Part shown: positions 52,936 through 63,072 of the stretch, piece by piece
How the letters are laid out: each line of letters begins with the position of its first letter
Numbering within the stretch: the first letter of the stretch is position 1
Notes under the pieces: model-generated
Seen by the model: the letters and a program-made list of their open reading frames with translations, nothing else
Databases searched by the model: none
What the model was told of the DNA's origin: nothing
Made by a program: the position numbers and the translations under genes
Assembly: GCF_008802355.1 (NCBI RefSeq)
Contig: NZ_VZRA01000002.1
Span: 281,642-345,641, forward strand
Source: Oryzomonas sagensis
GTDB taxonomy: Bacteria > Desulfobacterota > Desulfuromonadia > Geobacterales > Pseudopelobacteraceae
Direction of reading: 5' to 3'
Length of the DNA stretch: 64,000 bases

Positions 52936-53304
52936 ATGAAAACCGTGCTGGTTATGTTATTCGTGGCTATGATGGCGCTCTCCGCAGCGGCGGCCAACGG
53001 CGAGAAGAACTTCGGCGGCGTCGGCATCGACGGCGTGGCTGCCCCCGACGGGCAGATCACGGTCCGGCAGCTTGTTGCCGGCGGACCTGCCCATGTGGCC
53101 GGGATCAAGGTGGGGGATGTCATTACCCATATCGACGGCAAGCCGACCCGGGGCAGCGATTTCCGGCAGATGGTTCACAAACGGCTGCGGGGGCGCGCCG
53201 GGACCCCGGTCGTCTTGAAGGTCAGGCGGGAAGGCGTGGAAAAGCCGCTGACCTTCACCATGCAGCGACAACAACTGGTGGTAACCACACCCAAGGAGAA
53301 ATGA
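52936..53304 (+). CDS. Exported PDZ-domain protein
   Basis: The 122-residue protein has a signal peptide (MKTVLVMLFVAMMALSAAA) and a single PDZ domain: VRQLVAGGPAHVAGIKVGDV, ITHIDGKPTRG and a C-terminal strand VVLKVRREGVEKPLTFTM. PDZ domains in the periplasm bind C-terminal or extended peptides. It is joined to a thioredoxin-fold gene 2 nt downstream, suggesting joint work on periplasmic protein quality or redox, which is inference. Confidence 0.8.
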   Translation: MKTVLVMLFVAMMALSAAAANGEKNFGGVGIDGVAAPDGQITVRQLVAGGPAHVAGIKVGDVITHIDGKPTRGSDFRQMVHKRLRGRAGTPVVLKVRREGVEKPLTFTMQRQQLVVTTPKEK

Positions 53305-53306
53305 TA

Positions 53307-53687
53307 ATGATAAAGAGGATTTTGGCCGCCGTCATGCTGACGCTGCTGGTGGCGTCCGGGGCCGTGGCCGCCGGACAGGCCCCCCAGAGCAGGCTCAACC
53401 CCGCCAAGGCGGTAGAGGCCCGGAAGTACCCCCAGATCGTGCTCTACTCCACCTCCTGGTGCCCCCATTGCCGCGCGACCAAGGAGTACTTCGCCAAGAA
53501 CAACATCCCCTATACCAACCGCGACGTGGAGCAGGATGACCAGGCCATGAAGCTCTTGACCGGCAAATACAAGAGCAAGGGAATTCCGGTGATTGTCTTG
53601 GGAACGGGGCAGAACGAGATCGTCATGCACGGCTTTACGCCGGAGTCGTTCCAGGAGAATCTCAAGAAGGCCCAGGCGAAAAAGTAG
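53307..53687 (+). CDS. Exported glutaredoxin-like thioredoxin-fold protein
   Basis: The 126-residue protein has a signal peptide (MIKRILAAVMLTLLVASGAV). A glutaredoxin-like domain follows with redox motif SWCPHC (Cys52, Cys55), NNIPYTNRDVEQDDQAMKLL, the cis-Pro strand GIPVIVLG and a final helix. The ATG at 53307 lies eight bases after AAGGAG; the ATG at 53301 is too close. Being periplasmic and lacking a partner reductase here, it may act as a thiol oxidase or reductase. Confidence 0.82.
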   Translation: MIKRILAAVMLTLLVASGAVAAGQAPQSRLNPAKAVEARKYPQIVLYSTSWCPHCRATKEYFAKNNIPYTNRDVEQDDQAMKLLTGKYKSKGIPVIVLGTGQNEIVMHGFTPESFQENLKKAQAKK

Positions 53688-53750
53688 CGATAGAGCAGGC
53701 GCAGGAGGAAGAATGATTTCGTCCGGGACGCGGTCTCTCAATGAGTATAA

Positions 53751-54881
<1,131 letters not shown>

Positions 54882-54941
54882 ATGACAAATTTTGCTGTCC
54901 GGCAGAACGCTGGACAGCGGAGAAACGAGGATTATAGTTCT

Positions 54942-55394
54942 ATGAGAATACTTCTGCCCCTTTCCGTCCTACTTCTTGTGCTCTCGGGAAATGCTCTGGC
55001 CGGCAGCGGGTATGACCGCTGCATCAAGGAACAGGATGCCTTGAAGAAGAAGGAGGCCGGCGCGTGCAGCGGTTTCAGCTATCTCCTGAATCCGAGCGCA
55101 TGCTTTGCGACTCAGAAGGCATTGAGGGAGTATACCGCTACCGATAAATGCAACAAGATCGGCAGCGCCGAAAATGCCGATTCCGGCGTTTTGCCTGTTG
55201 TCCCGGCGAAGCAAGCCGTCAGCGGCGGCAACGGTGGCGGGGGCAACCCGGCAGTCGAAGTAAAGAAGCCGGAACCTGTAGCACCGCACCCGGAAAGCAC
55301 CTGCGAGCAGCTCAAGGACGAAAATGTGCGCCTCAAGGCAGAGATTAACCACCTCACGACAGAGAATGAACAACTGAGGAAAACGGGCAAATAG
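54942..55394 (+). CDS. Exported Cys-containing protein with C-terminal coiled coil
   Basis: The 150-residue protein has a signal peptide (MRILLPLSVLLLVLSGNALA) and a small domain with four Cys (about residues 27-70). A Gly/Pro-rich linker and a coiled-coil end follow (CEQLKDENVRLKAEINHLTT). No family is recognised. I start at 54942 so that the signal begins at the N-terminus; the frame is open 20 codons further upstream. Its stop is 38 nt before the next gene's start. Confidence 0.65.
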   Translation: MRILLPLSVLLLVLSGNALAGSGYDRCIKEQDALKKKEAGACSGFSYLLNPSACFATQKALREYTATDKCNKIGSAENADSGVLPVVPAKQAVSGGNGGGGNPAVEVKKPEPVAPHPESTCEQLKDENVRLKAEINHLTTENEQLRKTGK

Positions 55395-55432
55395 CCACTC
55401 CAGCCGTTATACACATGGCACGAGGTGATTCC

Positions 55433-55741
55433 ATGAATCTGATCCAACTGCTGCTCCCCCTGTGCGACAACGATGGCCATCCCTTCCCGCAATCAATGTA
55501 TCTCCAGGTCAGGGACGAACTCACCGAACGGTTCGGGGGGATAACCACCTACGTCAGGTCTCCCGCCGAAGGGGTATGGAAAGAGGGGCAGAGCGACGCG
55601 GTCAAGGACGAAATCGTTATCTACGAAGTCATGGCAAAGGAATTGGACCGCGGGTGGTGGAAAGCGTTCCGGGAGAGGCTGGAGCGCCTTTTCAGGCAGG
55701 AGTCCGTAGTCGTCAGGGCATTGCCGATGGATATGCTGTGA
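55433..55741 (+). CDS. Conserved-looking small protein of unknown function
   Basis: The 102-residue protein (MNLIQLLLPLCDNDGHPFPQ) is mostly polar, with a helix-strand layout (YLQVRDELTERFGGITTYVR). An end AFRERLERLFRQESVVVRAL suggests a ferredoxin-like fold. The ATG at 55433 has GAGGTG upstream. I cannot name a family or role. It is followed by a strong hairpin shared with the convergent pseudouridine synthase gene. Confidence 0.6.
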   Translation: MNLIQLLLPLCDNDGHPFPQSMYLQVRDELTERFGGITTYVRSPAEGVWKEGQSDAVKDEIVIYEVMAKELDRGWWKAFRERLERLFRQESVVVRALPMDML

Positions 55742-55756
55742 GGGACTAGCCTACTC

Positions 55757-55782
55757 GTAGGGGCGGGGGCTCCCACCCCTAC
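55757..55782. terminator. Hairpin between convergent genes (GTAGGGG type)
   Basis: GTAGGGGCGGG and CCCACCCCTAC pair over 11 bases with one mismatch around GGCT. The arm resembles inverted-repeat element 4 of the prophage. It can stop transcription from both sides, though it lacks a long T run. Confidence 0.5.
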
Positions 55783-55801
55783 GTCGTGTTATTTGGGCAG
55801 A

Positions 55802-56743
55802 TTATCGGTGGCGTGTCCGCGGGGGGGCGCCGGGCTTCGTGCGGGAGGGCTGCCTTTTGGTCTGTTTCTCGGCCGTCCGGACGGAGGGGCGTCCTGTTGC
55901 CGTACCGGTTTTTGTCGTGTCGCGCGGTTTCCGAGGGCTTCCTGGCGCTCCTGTGCCGGTCTTTGTCGTGTTCGTGCTGCGGGGGGGACGCGGCTTCTGC
56001 ACCTTCTGCGGCTCTGGCTCCGATATCCCTCCCGGCTGGAGCAACCCCCGTACCTCGGCATCGGTCAGGTAGCGGAACTGCCCCGGCTTCAGCGCCCCGA
56101 TCTCCAGACTGCCGTAGCGTACCCGCCGCAGGCGCACCACGGAGAGGCTGACCACCTCGCACATGCGCCGCACCTGGCGGTTTCTCCCCTCGTGGATCGT
56201 CACCGAGATCCAGTCGTTCTGGTCGCTGCTCTTCACCATGCGCACCGTTGCCGGAGCGGTGACGCCGTCCTCCAGCTCCACCCCGCCCGCCAGCCGTTTC
56301 AGCTGTTGTTCCAACACCTTGCCCCGCACCCGGACGTGGTACTCCTTCTCCACCTCGTGGCGCGGGTGCATCAGGCGGTTGGCCCAATCCCCGTCGTTGG
56401 TCAGCAGCAGAAGCCCTTCGGTGTTGTAGTCCAGCCTCCCCACCGGGTAGACCCGTTCCTCCACCCCGTGCAAAAGGTCGGTCACCAGCGGCCGGTCCTG
56501 GGAGTCCTTCAGGGCGGTGATGTAGCCGGTCGGCTTGTTGAGCAGGATATACAGGTGCTTTGCGCTGAACTGGAGCGGCTTGCCGTCCACGGCGACGCGG
56601 TCTGTGGCCGGGTCGGCCTTGCTCCCCAGTTCGGTGACCACTACACCGTTGACCGTGACCCGGCCGTTCACGATCAGTTCCTCGGCGGCCCGGCGGGAGG
56701 TGATGCCGGCCTGGGAGATGAGTTTTTGCAGACGTTCTTGCAT
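55802..56743 (-). CDS. 23S rRNA pseudouridine synthase, RluB/RsuA family
   Basis: The 313-residue protein has an N-terminal S4 RNA-binding domain (ERLQKLISQAGITSRRAAEE). The pseudouridine synthase core carries the catalytic motif GRLDYNTEGLLLLT, and EGRNRQVRRMCEVV closes it. The layout fits RluB, which modifies 23S rRNA, but RsuA/RluF cannot be excluded. The C-terminal 75 residues are a Lys/Arg/Pro/Thr-rich disordered tail. It is the last gene of a dnaE-accA-pseudouridine synthase row. Confidence 0.88.
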   Translation of the reverse strand: MQERLQKLISQAGITSRRAAEELIVNGRVTVNGVVVTELGSKADPATDRVAVDGKPLQFSAKHLYILLNKPTGYITALKDSQDRPLVTDLLHGVEERVYPVGRLDYNTEGLLLLTNDGDWANRLMHPRHEVEKEYHVRVRGKVLEQQLKRLAGGVELEDGVTAPATVRMVKSSDQNDWISVTIHEGRNRQVRRMCEVVSLSVVRLRRVRYGSLEIGALKPGQFRYLTDAEVRGLLQPGGISEPEPQKVQKPRPPRSTNTTKTGTGAPGSPRKPRDTTKTGTATGRPSVRTAEKQTKRQPSRTKPGAPPRTRHR

Positions 56744-56822
56744 ATGGGGACCTCTGAAATGAAAACGGGGCGGTCAAGCCGCCCCAAAAAATTGTTTAGA
56801 GTCACAAAAAGACAGGCCTTTC

Positions 56823-56858
56823 ATAGGTCCCATAAGTCCTATAGGTCCCATAAGTCCC
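56823..56858. repeat. Two tandem 18-bp repeats (ATAGGTCCCATAAGTCC)
   Basis: Copies at 56823-56840 and 56841-56858 differ at one base. They lie between accA and the pseudouridine synthase gene. A related hairpin lies between dnaE and accA (57872-57906). Confidence 0.7.
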
Positions 56859-56879
56859 ATCTAACCCCCAATCTTTTCC

Positions 56880-57836
56880 CTACTCCGCGCAGCGCGTCAT
56901 GGCGCGGAACTTCTGGTAACGCTTCTCCACCAGATCGTCCGGGGAAAGCTTGTTCAGCTCCGCCAGGTTGCGGGCAATGGCCTTCTTCAGGGTCGCGGCC
57001 ATGGCTTCGTGGTCCCGGTGGGCGCCGCCTACGGGCTCGGTGACGATCTCGTCGATGACCCCCAGGCCGATGATGTCCTTGGCGGTCGGTTTGAGCGCCT
57101 CGGCGGCCTGCTCGCCCTTGGTGCCGTCGGACCAGAGGATGGCGGCGCACCCTTCCGGGGAGATGACGGCGTAGACCGAGTGCTCCAGCATCAGGATGCG
57201 GTCGCCAACGGCGATGGCCAGGGCCCCGCCGGAGCCGCCTTCGCCGGTGACGCAGACGATGATCGGGGTGCGCAGGCTGGCCATCTCGCGCAGGTTGCGG
57301 GCAATGGCCTCGGCCTGGCCGCGCTCCTCGGCGCCGATGCCGGGGTAGGCGCCGGGCGTATCCACGAAGGTGATGACCGGCAGTTTGAACTGTTCGGCCA
57401 TCTGCATCAGGCGCAGCGCCTTGCGGTACCCTTCCGGGTTGGGCATGCCGAAGTTGCGGTAGACCTTCTCCTTGGTGTCGCGCCCTTTCTGGTGGCCGAT
57501 CACCACGACCGGCTGGCCGTCGAAGCGGGCCAGGCCGCCGACGATGGCGTGGTCGTCGCCGAAGTTGCGGTCGCCGTGCAGTTCCACGAATTCGGTGAAC
57601 ATGTGTTTGACATAGTCGAGGGTGAAGGGGCGGTTGATGTGGCGCGCCACCTGGGCGGTCTGCCAGCGGGAGAGGTTGGCGAAGATATCCTTGCGTGTCT
57701 TCTCCACATGCCCTTCCAGGGTGGCCACGTCGGCGCTGATGTCCAGGCCGTCCGCGGCCAGGGCGTTCAACTCCTCGATCTTCTTCTCAAGTTCCACAAC
57801 CGGTTTTTCGAATTCCAGATGAAACGGGGTCGCCAT
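56880..57836 (-). CDS. accA: Acetyl-CoA carboxylase carboxyltransferase subunit alpha
   Basis: The 318-residue subunit, with AccD, transfers carboxyl from biotin carrier to acetyl-CoA in the first step of fatty acid synthesis. Family motifs are [20 protein letters not shown] at the N-terminus, [40 protein letters not shown] and [20 protein letters not shown]. The length is normal. It follows dnaE by 73 nt, separated by a hairpin, and precedes the pseudouridine synthase gene on the same strand. Confidence 0.96.
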   Translation of the reverse strand: MATPFHLEFEKPVVELEKKIEELNALAADGLDISADVATLEGHVEKTRKDIFANLSRWQTAQVARHINRPFTLDYVKHMFTEFVELHGDRNFGDDHAIVGGLARFDGQPVVVIGHQKGRDTKEKVYRNFGMPNPEGYRKALRLMQMAEQFKLPVITFVDTPGAYPGIGAEERGQAEAIARNLREMASLRTPIIVCVTGEGGSGGALAIAVGDRILMLEHSVYAVISPEGCAAILWSDGTKGEQAAEALKPTAKDIIGLGVIDEIVTEPVGGAHRDHEAMAATLKKAIARNLAELNKLSPDDLVEKRYQKFRAMTRCAE

Positions 57837-57871
57837 AGTGATACCTCAATAGTGTTTTTGCCGGGATATGA

Positions 57872-57906
57872 CTTATAGGATCTATGAGTCTCAGAGGTCC
57901 TATAAG
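57872..57906. repeat. CTTATAGGA hairpin between dnaE and accA
   Basis: CTTATAGGA (57872-57880) and TCCTATAAG (57898-57906) are perfect 9-bp inverted repeats with a 17-base loop, starting 3 nt after the dnaE stop. The arms resemble the tandem repeats at 56823. Confidence 0.6.
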
Positions 57907-57909
57907 ATT

Positions 57910-60900
57910 CTACTCGAAAGTCGCGGCATTATAGCCGAACAGTCGCTCCACTTCCAGCCTTAAATCATCGCTGGCCATGACGCTCAAATCCGGCGGGAGC
58001 GGCATGGTCGCGCGGCTCCGCTGCGGGATGAGAAACTGGATGCAGGCCGGCACGCTGCCGTGGTAGCGCTGGATGATCGTCTTGAGGGCATCCAGACGCT
58101 CCACCGGCAGGTCGTCCGTGCGCAGGGTGAAGCAGACCCGCTTGGTGGTCATGGCCCGGGCATCCTGGAGCAATTTGACGTCGCCTGCCGGGCCGGGGTC
58201 GCGGTGATGGCCCCCCCGGCGCCCGTTGTCGTGACTGGGGCGGCTGACCAGAATCTTGGCCCCCTTTTCCGTCTTTTCCAGCTTGCCGGTCACCAACAGC
58301 GGGTCGTCGGATTTAAGCAGGGTGGAGGTCTCCACATAGGTGTCGGGGAACACGGTGATCTCCACCGAGCCGGTCAGGTCCTCGATGGTGGCGAAGCACA
58401 TGCGGTCCCCCTTCTTGGTGGGGATCTCCCGGAAGGCGGAGACGATGCCGCAGACCCGCACCTCGCAACCGTCCGGCATCTCGCCCAGATGGGCGATCTC
58501 CGAGTTGGCCAGGCGCTTGATGTCGTCCACGTAGCGGTCCAGGGGGTGGCCGGTGATCAGGAAGCCCAGCGCCTCCTTCTCGTACCCCAGTTTTTCCTTG
58601 TCCGGCCATTCCTGGACGTCGGGGAGGTGCATGCCGCCGTTGCCGTTGTGTTTCACCACCTCGGCGGTGTCGAACAGGGAAACCTGGGCGCTGGCCTTCT
58701 CCTCCTGGATCTTCTGGCCGTAGGACATGGCCTGCTCCAGCCCTTCCATGAGGGCCGAGCGGAAGGCGCCGGTGGAGTCGAAGGCGCCGCACTTGATGAG
58801 GGCCTCGAACACCTTCTTGTTGGCGCGGCGCATATCGACCCGCTCGCAGAAGTCGTAGATATCCTTGAAGGGACCCTCGGCCCGCGCCTCCAGGATCGCC
58901 TCCACGGCGCCGGTGCCGATCCCCTTGACCGCGCCCAGGCCGAAGCGCATGGATTTGCCCACCACGGTGAAGGAGAGGCCGGACTTGTTCACGTCCGGCG
59001 GCAGCACCTCGATCCCCTGCTCGCGGCAGTCGCCGATGCTCTTGATCACCTTGTCCGTGTTGTCCATGTCGCAGGTGAGAAGCGCGGCCATGAACTCCAC
59101 CGGGTAGTAGGACTTGAGGTAGGCGGTCTGGTAGGCGATGAGGGCGTAGGCGGCCGAGTGGGACTTGTTGAAGCCGTATTCGGCAAACTTGGCCATCTGG
59201 TCGAAGATCGCCTCGGCCTTTTTCGGGTCGATGTTCTGGGCCTTGGCTCCGGCCAAAAACGGCTCCTTCTCCTTGGCCATGACCGCCGGGTCTTTCTTGC
59301 CCATGGCGCGGCGCAGCAGGTCGGCGCGCCCCAGGGAATAGCCGGCCAGGGTGCGGGAGATCTGCATGACCTGTTCCTGGTAGACGATGACGCCGTAGGT
59401 ATCCTTCAGGATCGGCTCCAGTTGGGGCAGGTCGTAGACCACCTTCTGGCGGCCGTGCTTGCGCTCGATGAACTCGTCCACCATGCCGCACCCCAGGGGG
59501 CCCGGCCGGTACAGGGCGCAGGCGGCGATCACGTCCTCGAAGCAGGAGGGCTTGAGCTTGACCAGCATCTCCTTCATGCCGCTGCCTTCGAGCTGGAAGA
59601 TGCCGGTGGTGTTGCCCGAGGAGATGAGCTCGTAGCTGGCCTTGTCGTCGTCCCGCAGGCGGGTGATGTCGAAATCCGGGTCCTTGCCCTCCCGCACCAG
59701 CCTGACGGCGTTCTGGATCACCGTAAGGTTCTTGAGCCCCAGGAAGTCGAACTTGACCAAGCCGACCATCTCCACGTACTTCATGGAGTACTGGGTATTG
59801 ATGGAACCGGTCTTCTGGTCCTTGTACACCGGCAGGAACTCCTCCAACTGCCGGGGGGCCACCACCACCCCGGCGGCATGGGTGCCGGCGTGGCGGGCCA
59901 AGCCTTCCAGGCAGACGGCGGTTTCCAGCAGATTCTTGATCTGCGGGTCGGCCGCCGCCAGTTCCTTCAGTTGCGGTTCCTGCTCCATGGCCTTGGCCAG
60001 GGTCATCTTCAGGTCGTCCGGGATCAGCTTGGCGATGCGGTCCACGTCCCCATAGGTCATGTTCAGCGCCCGCCCCACGTCACGCACCACGGCCTTGGCC
60101 TTCATGGTCCCGAAGGTGATGATCTGGCAGACCCGCTCCCGCCCGTATTTTTCCACCACGTACTGGATGACCTCTTCCCGGCGGTCCATGCAGAAGTCGA
60201 CGTCGATATCGGGCATGGAGATGCGTTCCGGGTTGAGGAAACGTTCGAACAGCAGGTTATAGGGCATGGGATCGAGGTCGGTGATCTTGATGGAGTAGGC
60301 CACCAGCGAGCCGGCGGCCGAACCCCTGCCCGGACCGACCGGGATGCCGTGGTCCTTGGCCCAGTTGATGAAGTCGGACACGATCAGGAAGTAGGCCGGG
60401 AACTGCATCTGGTGGATGCAGTCCAACTCGATGCGCAGGCGGTCGAAGTAGGCCTGCTGCCGTTCCAGGGGCATGTCCGGGTACTTGGCCAGGATGGTGA
60501 CCATGCGCTCCTTGAGCCCCTCCGTGGCCAGGTGCTCCAGCATCTCGCCGTGAGTTTTGCCGGCCGGCGGCTCGAAGTGGGGGAAGAAGTATTCCTTGCC
60601 CAGGGGGAGTTCCAAGTCGCAGCGCTCGGCGATGGCCACGGTGTTGGCGATGGCCTCGGGGGCGTAGGAAAAGGCGCGGGCCATCTCCTCCGGCGACTTG
60701 ACGTAGAACTCGTCCGCCGTGAACTTCATGTGGGTCGGGTCGCTCATGGTCTTGCCGGTCTGGATGCAGAGCAGCACCTCGTGGGCGCGGGCATCCTCCC
60801 GGTTCAGGTAGTGGCAGTCGTTGGTGGCCACGAGCGGCAGTTTCAGTTCGCCCGCAATCTCCAACAGGCGTTTGTTGACCACATCCTGTTCGGCCAGGGT

Positions 60901-61440
60901 GTTTTCCTGCAACTCGATGTAATAGCGATCCTCGAACAACTCGCTGTACCAGCGGGCCGTGGCCAGCGCATCCTCCATCTTGTTCCGGCCGCACTGCATG
61001 GCCACCTCGCCCTTGAGACAGGCCGACAGGGCGATGAGCCCGCTGCTGTGTTCCTTCAACAACTCCCGGTCGATGCGGGGGCGATAGTAGAACCCCTCCT
61101 TGTAGCCGGCCGAGGTGAGGTAGGAGAGGTTCCGGTATCCCTCCAGGTTCTGGCAGAGCAGGATCAGGTGGTAGGCCGCGTCGGAGATCCCCCTGGCCTC
61201 CTTGGAGAAGCGGGACTCGGGTGCCAGGTAGACCTCGCAGCCGAGGATTGGCTTGATGTGGGCCTTCTGGCACTTGAGGTAGAACTCCACCGCGCCGAAC
61301 ATGTTGCCGTGGTCGGTGATGGCCAGGGCCGGCATGTGGTAATCCTCGGCCTTGTGGACCAGGTCTTCGACGCGGATGGCGCCGTCCAGCAGGGAATACT
61401 GGGTATGGAGATGCAGATGGACGAAGGGCGGTGTTTCCAT
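57910..61440 (-). CDS. dnaE: DNA polymerase III subunit alpha
   Basis: The 1176-residue replicative polymerase is of normal DnaE length. The N-terminal PHP domain begins HLHLHTQYSLLDGAIRVEDL. The palm carries catalytic Asp411, Asp413 and Asp415 in SMPDIDVDFC. Fingers and beta-binding regions follow (GRADLLRRAMGKKDPAVMAK, EYGFNKSHSAAYALIAYQT). The C-terminal OB-fold has EIPTKKGDRMCFATIEDLTG. It is the first gene of the minus-strand row with accA. A strong terminator for the preceding gene lies just upstream at 61498-61530. Confidence 0.97.
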   Translation of the reverse strand: METPPFVHLHLHTQYSLLDGAIRVEDLVHKAEDYHMPALAITDHGNMFGAVEFYLKCQKAHIKPILGCEVYLAPESRFSKEARGISDAAYHLILLCQNLEGYRNLSYLTSAGYKEGFYYRPRIDRELLKEHSSGLIALSACLKGEVAMQCGRNKMEDALATARWYSELFEDRYYIELQENTLAEQDVVNKRLLEIAGELKLPLVATNDCHYLNREDARAHEVLLCIQTGKTMSDPTHMKFTADEFYVKSPEEMARAFSYAPEAIANTVAIAERCDLELPLGKEYFFPHFEPPAGKTHGEMLEHLATEGLKERMVTILAKYPDMPLERQQAYFDRLRIELDCIHQMQFPAYFLIVSDFINWAKDHGIPVGPGRGSAAGSLVAYSIKITDLDPMPYNLLFERFLNPERISMPDIDVDFCMDRREEVIQYVVEKYGRERVCQIITFGTMKAKAVVRDVGRALNMTYGDVDRIAKLIPDDLKMTLAKAMEQEPQLKELAAADPQIKNLLETAVCLEGLARHAGTHAAGVVVAPRQLEEFLPVYKDQKTGSINTQYSMKYVEMVGLVKFDFLGLKNLTVIQNAVRLVREGKDPDFDITRLRDDDKASYELISSGNTTGIFQLEGSGMKEMLVKLKPSCFEDVIAACALYRPGPLGCGMVDEFIERKHGRQKVVYDLPQLEPILKDTYGVIVYQEQVMQISRTLAGYSLGRADLLRRAMGKKDPAVMAKEKEPFLAGAKAQNIDPKKAEAIFDQMAKFAEYGFNKSHSAAYALIAYQTAYLKSYYPVEFMAALLTCDMDNTDKVIKSIGDCREQGIEVLPPDVNKSGLSFTVVGKSMRFGLGAVKGIGTGAVEAILEARAEGPFKDIYDFCERVDMRRANKKVFEALIKCGAFDSTGAFRSALMEGLEQAMSYGQKIQEEKASAQVSLFDTAEVVKHNGNGGMHLPDVQEWPDKEKLGYEKEALGFLITGHPLDRYVDDIKRLANSEIAHLGEMPDGCEVRVCGIVSAFREIPTKKGDRMCFATIEDLTGSVEITVFPDTYVETSTLLKSDDPLLVTGKLEKTEKGAKILVSRPSHDNGRRGGHHRDPGPAGDVKLLQDARAMTTKRVCFTLRTDDLPVERLDALKTIIQRYHGSVPACIQFLIPQRSRATMPLPPDLSVMASDDLRLEVERLFGYNAATFE

Positions 61441-61497
61441 GGGCGACCTTTTGAGAGCGAACAGCGTTAATGACGAAGGGGAAGCGGAGCCGGATGC

Positions 61498-61530
61498 AAA
61501 AAAGAACGGGACCTCTCTGAGTTCCCGTTC
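61498..61530 (-). terminator. Rho-independent terminator upstream of dnaE
   Basis: Read on the minus strand, GAACGGGA-N11-TCCCGTTC is followed by six T. It would end the transcript of the SEC-C protein gene and insulate dnaE. Confidence 0.82.
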
Positions 61531-61670
61531 GGTGATATGTGGGGGATAGTATGCCCCGTTTCGGGCGGTACGTCAATCGGGAGTTATCGGTTTATTACAA
61601 ATACTTATGCGTAACAGGCCGGAATGTTGGCATTATTTTTTTGTGTTCTGGGGGGAGGCTTCCCGATTTG

Positions 61671-62480
61671 TCACTCGGGGAGCCCGGCCTCATCCGATCC
61701 CCCTGGTTGTGCGTCAAGCAGCAATCTCCCCATGGTTTTCTTGATGGAATCCCGGTGGATGGTGAAAACGACGCTCAGGATATAGCTCAGTTCGATATAA
61801 TTGATCCCGTGGGCATCAGGGTTTACGACGCCGTTGTGCGGCGCGCAGTGCCGGTCCGTATCCTCGGCCAGATGCACCCGGCAGACCAGCGGCCTGACCG
61901 GCCAGATGGCGCAGCCGTTGTCCACCCGGTCCAGAAAGACGCACGACTGGTCTTCCGTTTTCTGGTCATTCCAGGTGGTTTTCCCCGTGTGATCCTGGCT
62001 GGTGTCGAATTCCAGGTAATCAAGCTGGCGCGCGAGTTTTTCGTAATCGATCCCGACGCCGTTTTCCCGGCAGTAGTCATGAATATCCGCCGCTTCCTCG
62101 GCAGTGCAATAGACCACTTCATGGCAGCAATTACCGCACCCCTTGTGGCAGAACGGGGGGGCGTAGCCGAACCTCCTGTCCCGTTCGATCAGGGAGTCGA
62201 TGGTGGCATCCACCAGCTCGTGCACCACGCGCGTTCGCTCCCTGCCGCCGCCCAGATAGCTTTCCCCGATCCGCCGGAACTCTTTCCAGAGCGCTTCCGC
62301 CGGGATATCCGCCGGTTCGTCCGCTAGATTGCCGTACAGGAGCATGTCGCCGTCTTTGATGACCTGCTCCTCCACCCACCGGCGATCCTCGTTGAAGGGG
62401 AGGGTGTGGCCCGAGCCGCAGCAGTTCTTATATTTTTTCCCGCTGCCGCAGGAGCAGGGATCATTGCGGCCGATCTTCAT
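61671..62480 (-). CDS. SEC-C motif and YkgJ-type cysteine-cluster protein
   Basis: The 269-residue protein opens with a SEC-C zinc motif ([17 protein letters not shown], about 6-22). A central YkgJ-type cysteine cluster follows: CHKGCGNCC near 115, then [20 protein letters not shown] with CRVHLAED. These Cys ligate zinc or an iron-sulfur cluster. The start at 62480 puts SEC-C at the N-terminus, with GAGG nine bases upstream; a longer frame exists. It is a single gene with its own terminator. Confidence 0.82.
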   Translation of the reverse strand: MKIGRNDPCSCGSGKKYKNCCGSGHTLPFNEDRRWVEEQVIKDGDMLLYGNLADEPADIPAEALWKEFRRIGESYLGGGRERTRVVHELVDATIDSLIERDRRFGYAPPFCHKGCGNCCHEVVYCTAEEAADIHDYCRENGVGIDYEKLARQLDYLEFDTSQDHTGKTTWNDQKTEDQSCVFLDRVDNGCAIWPVRPLVCRVHLAEDTDRHCAPHNGVVNPDAHGINYIELSYILSVVFTIHRDSIKKTMGRLLLDAQPGGSDEAGLPE

Positions 62481-62657
62481 GGTACGTGCCTCGAACGATG
62501 CGCGCCGCCTGGCTGGATGTTGAGCAAGGCGGGGCGGCATTGAATAATTGATGCTTGTTTGTTACTGTTATAGGTAAGAATACACCATGAGGGCCACCCA
62601 TTAAAAGGCTGCCTCATGCGGTGAGGAGCATATCACAGAATAGGGGAGGAACACATC

Positions 62658-62801
62658 ATGGTAACAGAAAAACAGTGTCCCGAATGTCAGGGCAAGATGA
62701 TCCTGCTGCCCGGCTGAGGCGGCCTCTTCTGGCGGTGCCAGAAGTGCGGATTAAAGCTTATGTACAACAACGAACAGGATGCCGATTGCCGCTGTTCCTA
62801 A
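62658..62801 (+). CDS. Small zinc-ribbon protein with in-frame TGA (possible selenoprotein or pseudogene)
   Basis: Reading from ATG 62658, with GGGGAGG eight bases upstream, gives a 47-codon frame to TAA 62801 with one internal TGA at codon 20 (62715-62717). Sense parts: CPECQGKMILLPG before the TGA and GGLFWRCQKCGLKLMYN after it, a CxxC...CxxC ribbon like those in topoisomerase tails. Coding continues sensibly after the TGA. An 8-bp stem with GGT loop starts 9 bases after it, so selenocysteine insertion is possible. The alternative is a CGA (Arg) to TGA nonsense mutation, since ribbons of this type often have Arg or Lys there. Confidence 0.55.
62718..62744 (+). promoter_or_regulatory. SECIS-like hairpin after the in-frame TGA
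   Basis: CTTCTGGC (62726-62733), loop GGT (62734-62736) and GCCAGAAG (62737-62744) form a perfect 8-bp stem. The apical loop begins exactly 16 nt after the TGA and starts with G, meeting the bacterial SECIS rules as I recall them (16-37 nt spacing, G in the first two loop positions). Confidence 0.5.
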
Positions 62802-62813
62802 AGGAAGCCGGCC

Positions 62814-62963
62814 TTGACCTCTGCGGATTTGAAGACGTCGCTGCACCTCTTCGGCCTTGGCGAACGTGCGGCCATCGTGGAGATCAAGGCCCGTCACCAA
62901 AGGCGCATGTGGCGGCAGTTCAAGACCGATCCGTTGTGGGGGGAGAGGCAGGGGAGGGCGTAG
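62814..62963 (+). pseudogene. J-domain-like N-terminal fragment
   Basis: A TTG-started 49-codon frame (AGGAAG upstream) reads SADLKTSLHLFGLGERAAIV and EIKARHQRRMWRQF. The FGLGERA..EIKARH stretch resembles the start of J-domain proteins, but the HPD motif that activates DnaK is absent and the frame ends early. It is probably a remnant, 12 nt after the zinc-ribbon gene. Confidence 0.45.
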
Positions 62964-63072
62964 TTTTCAAGTTTTTGATGTTTGTCGGTCTGACCATGTG
63001 TTTTTGTTCTTGCAAAAATTATGATATGATAGCCCTGCCGGAATGAAGGAGAGTACAAAAAGGAGCAGCGCC

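Noticed and set aside
56823-56858. CRISPR array
   Set aside because: Only two directly adjacent repeats without spacers; no array with regular spacers is present anywhere in the window.
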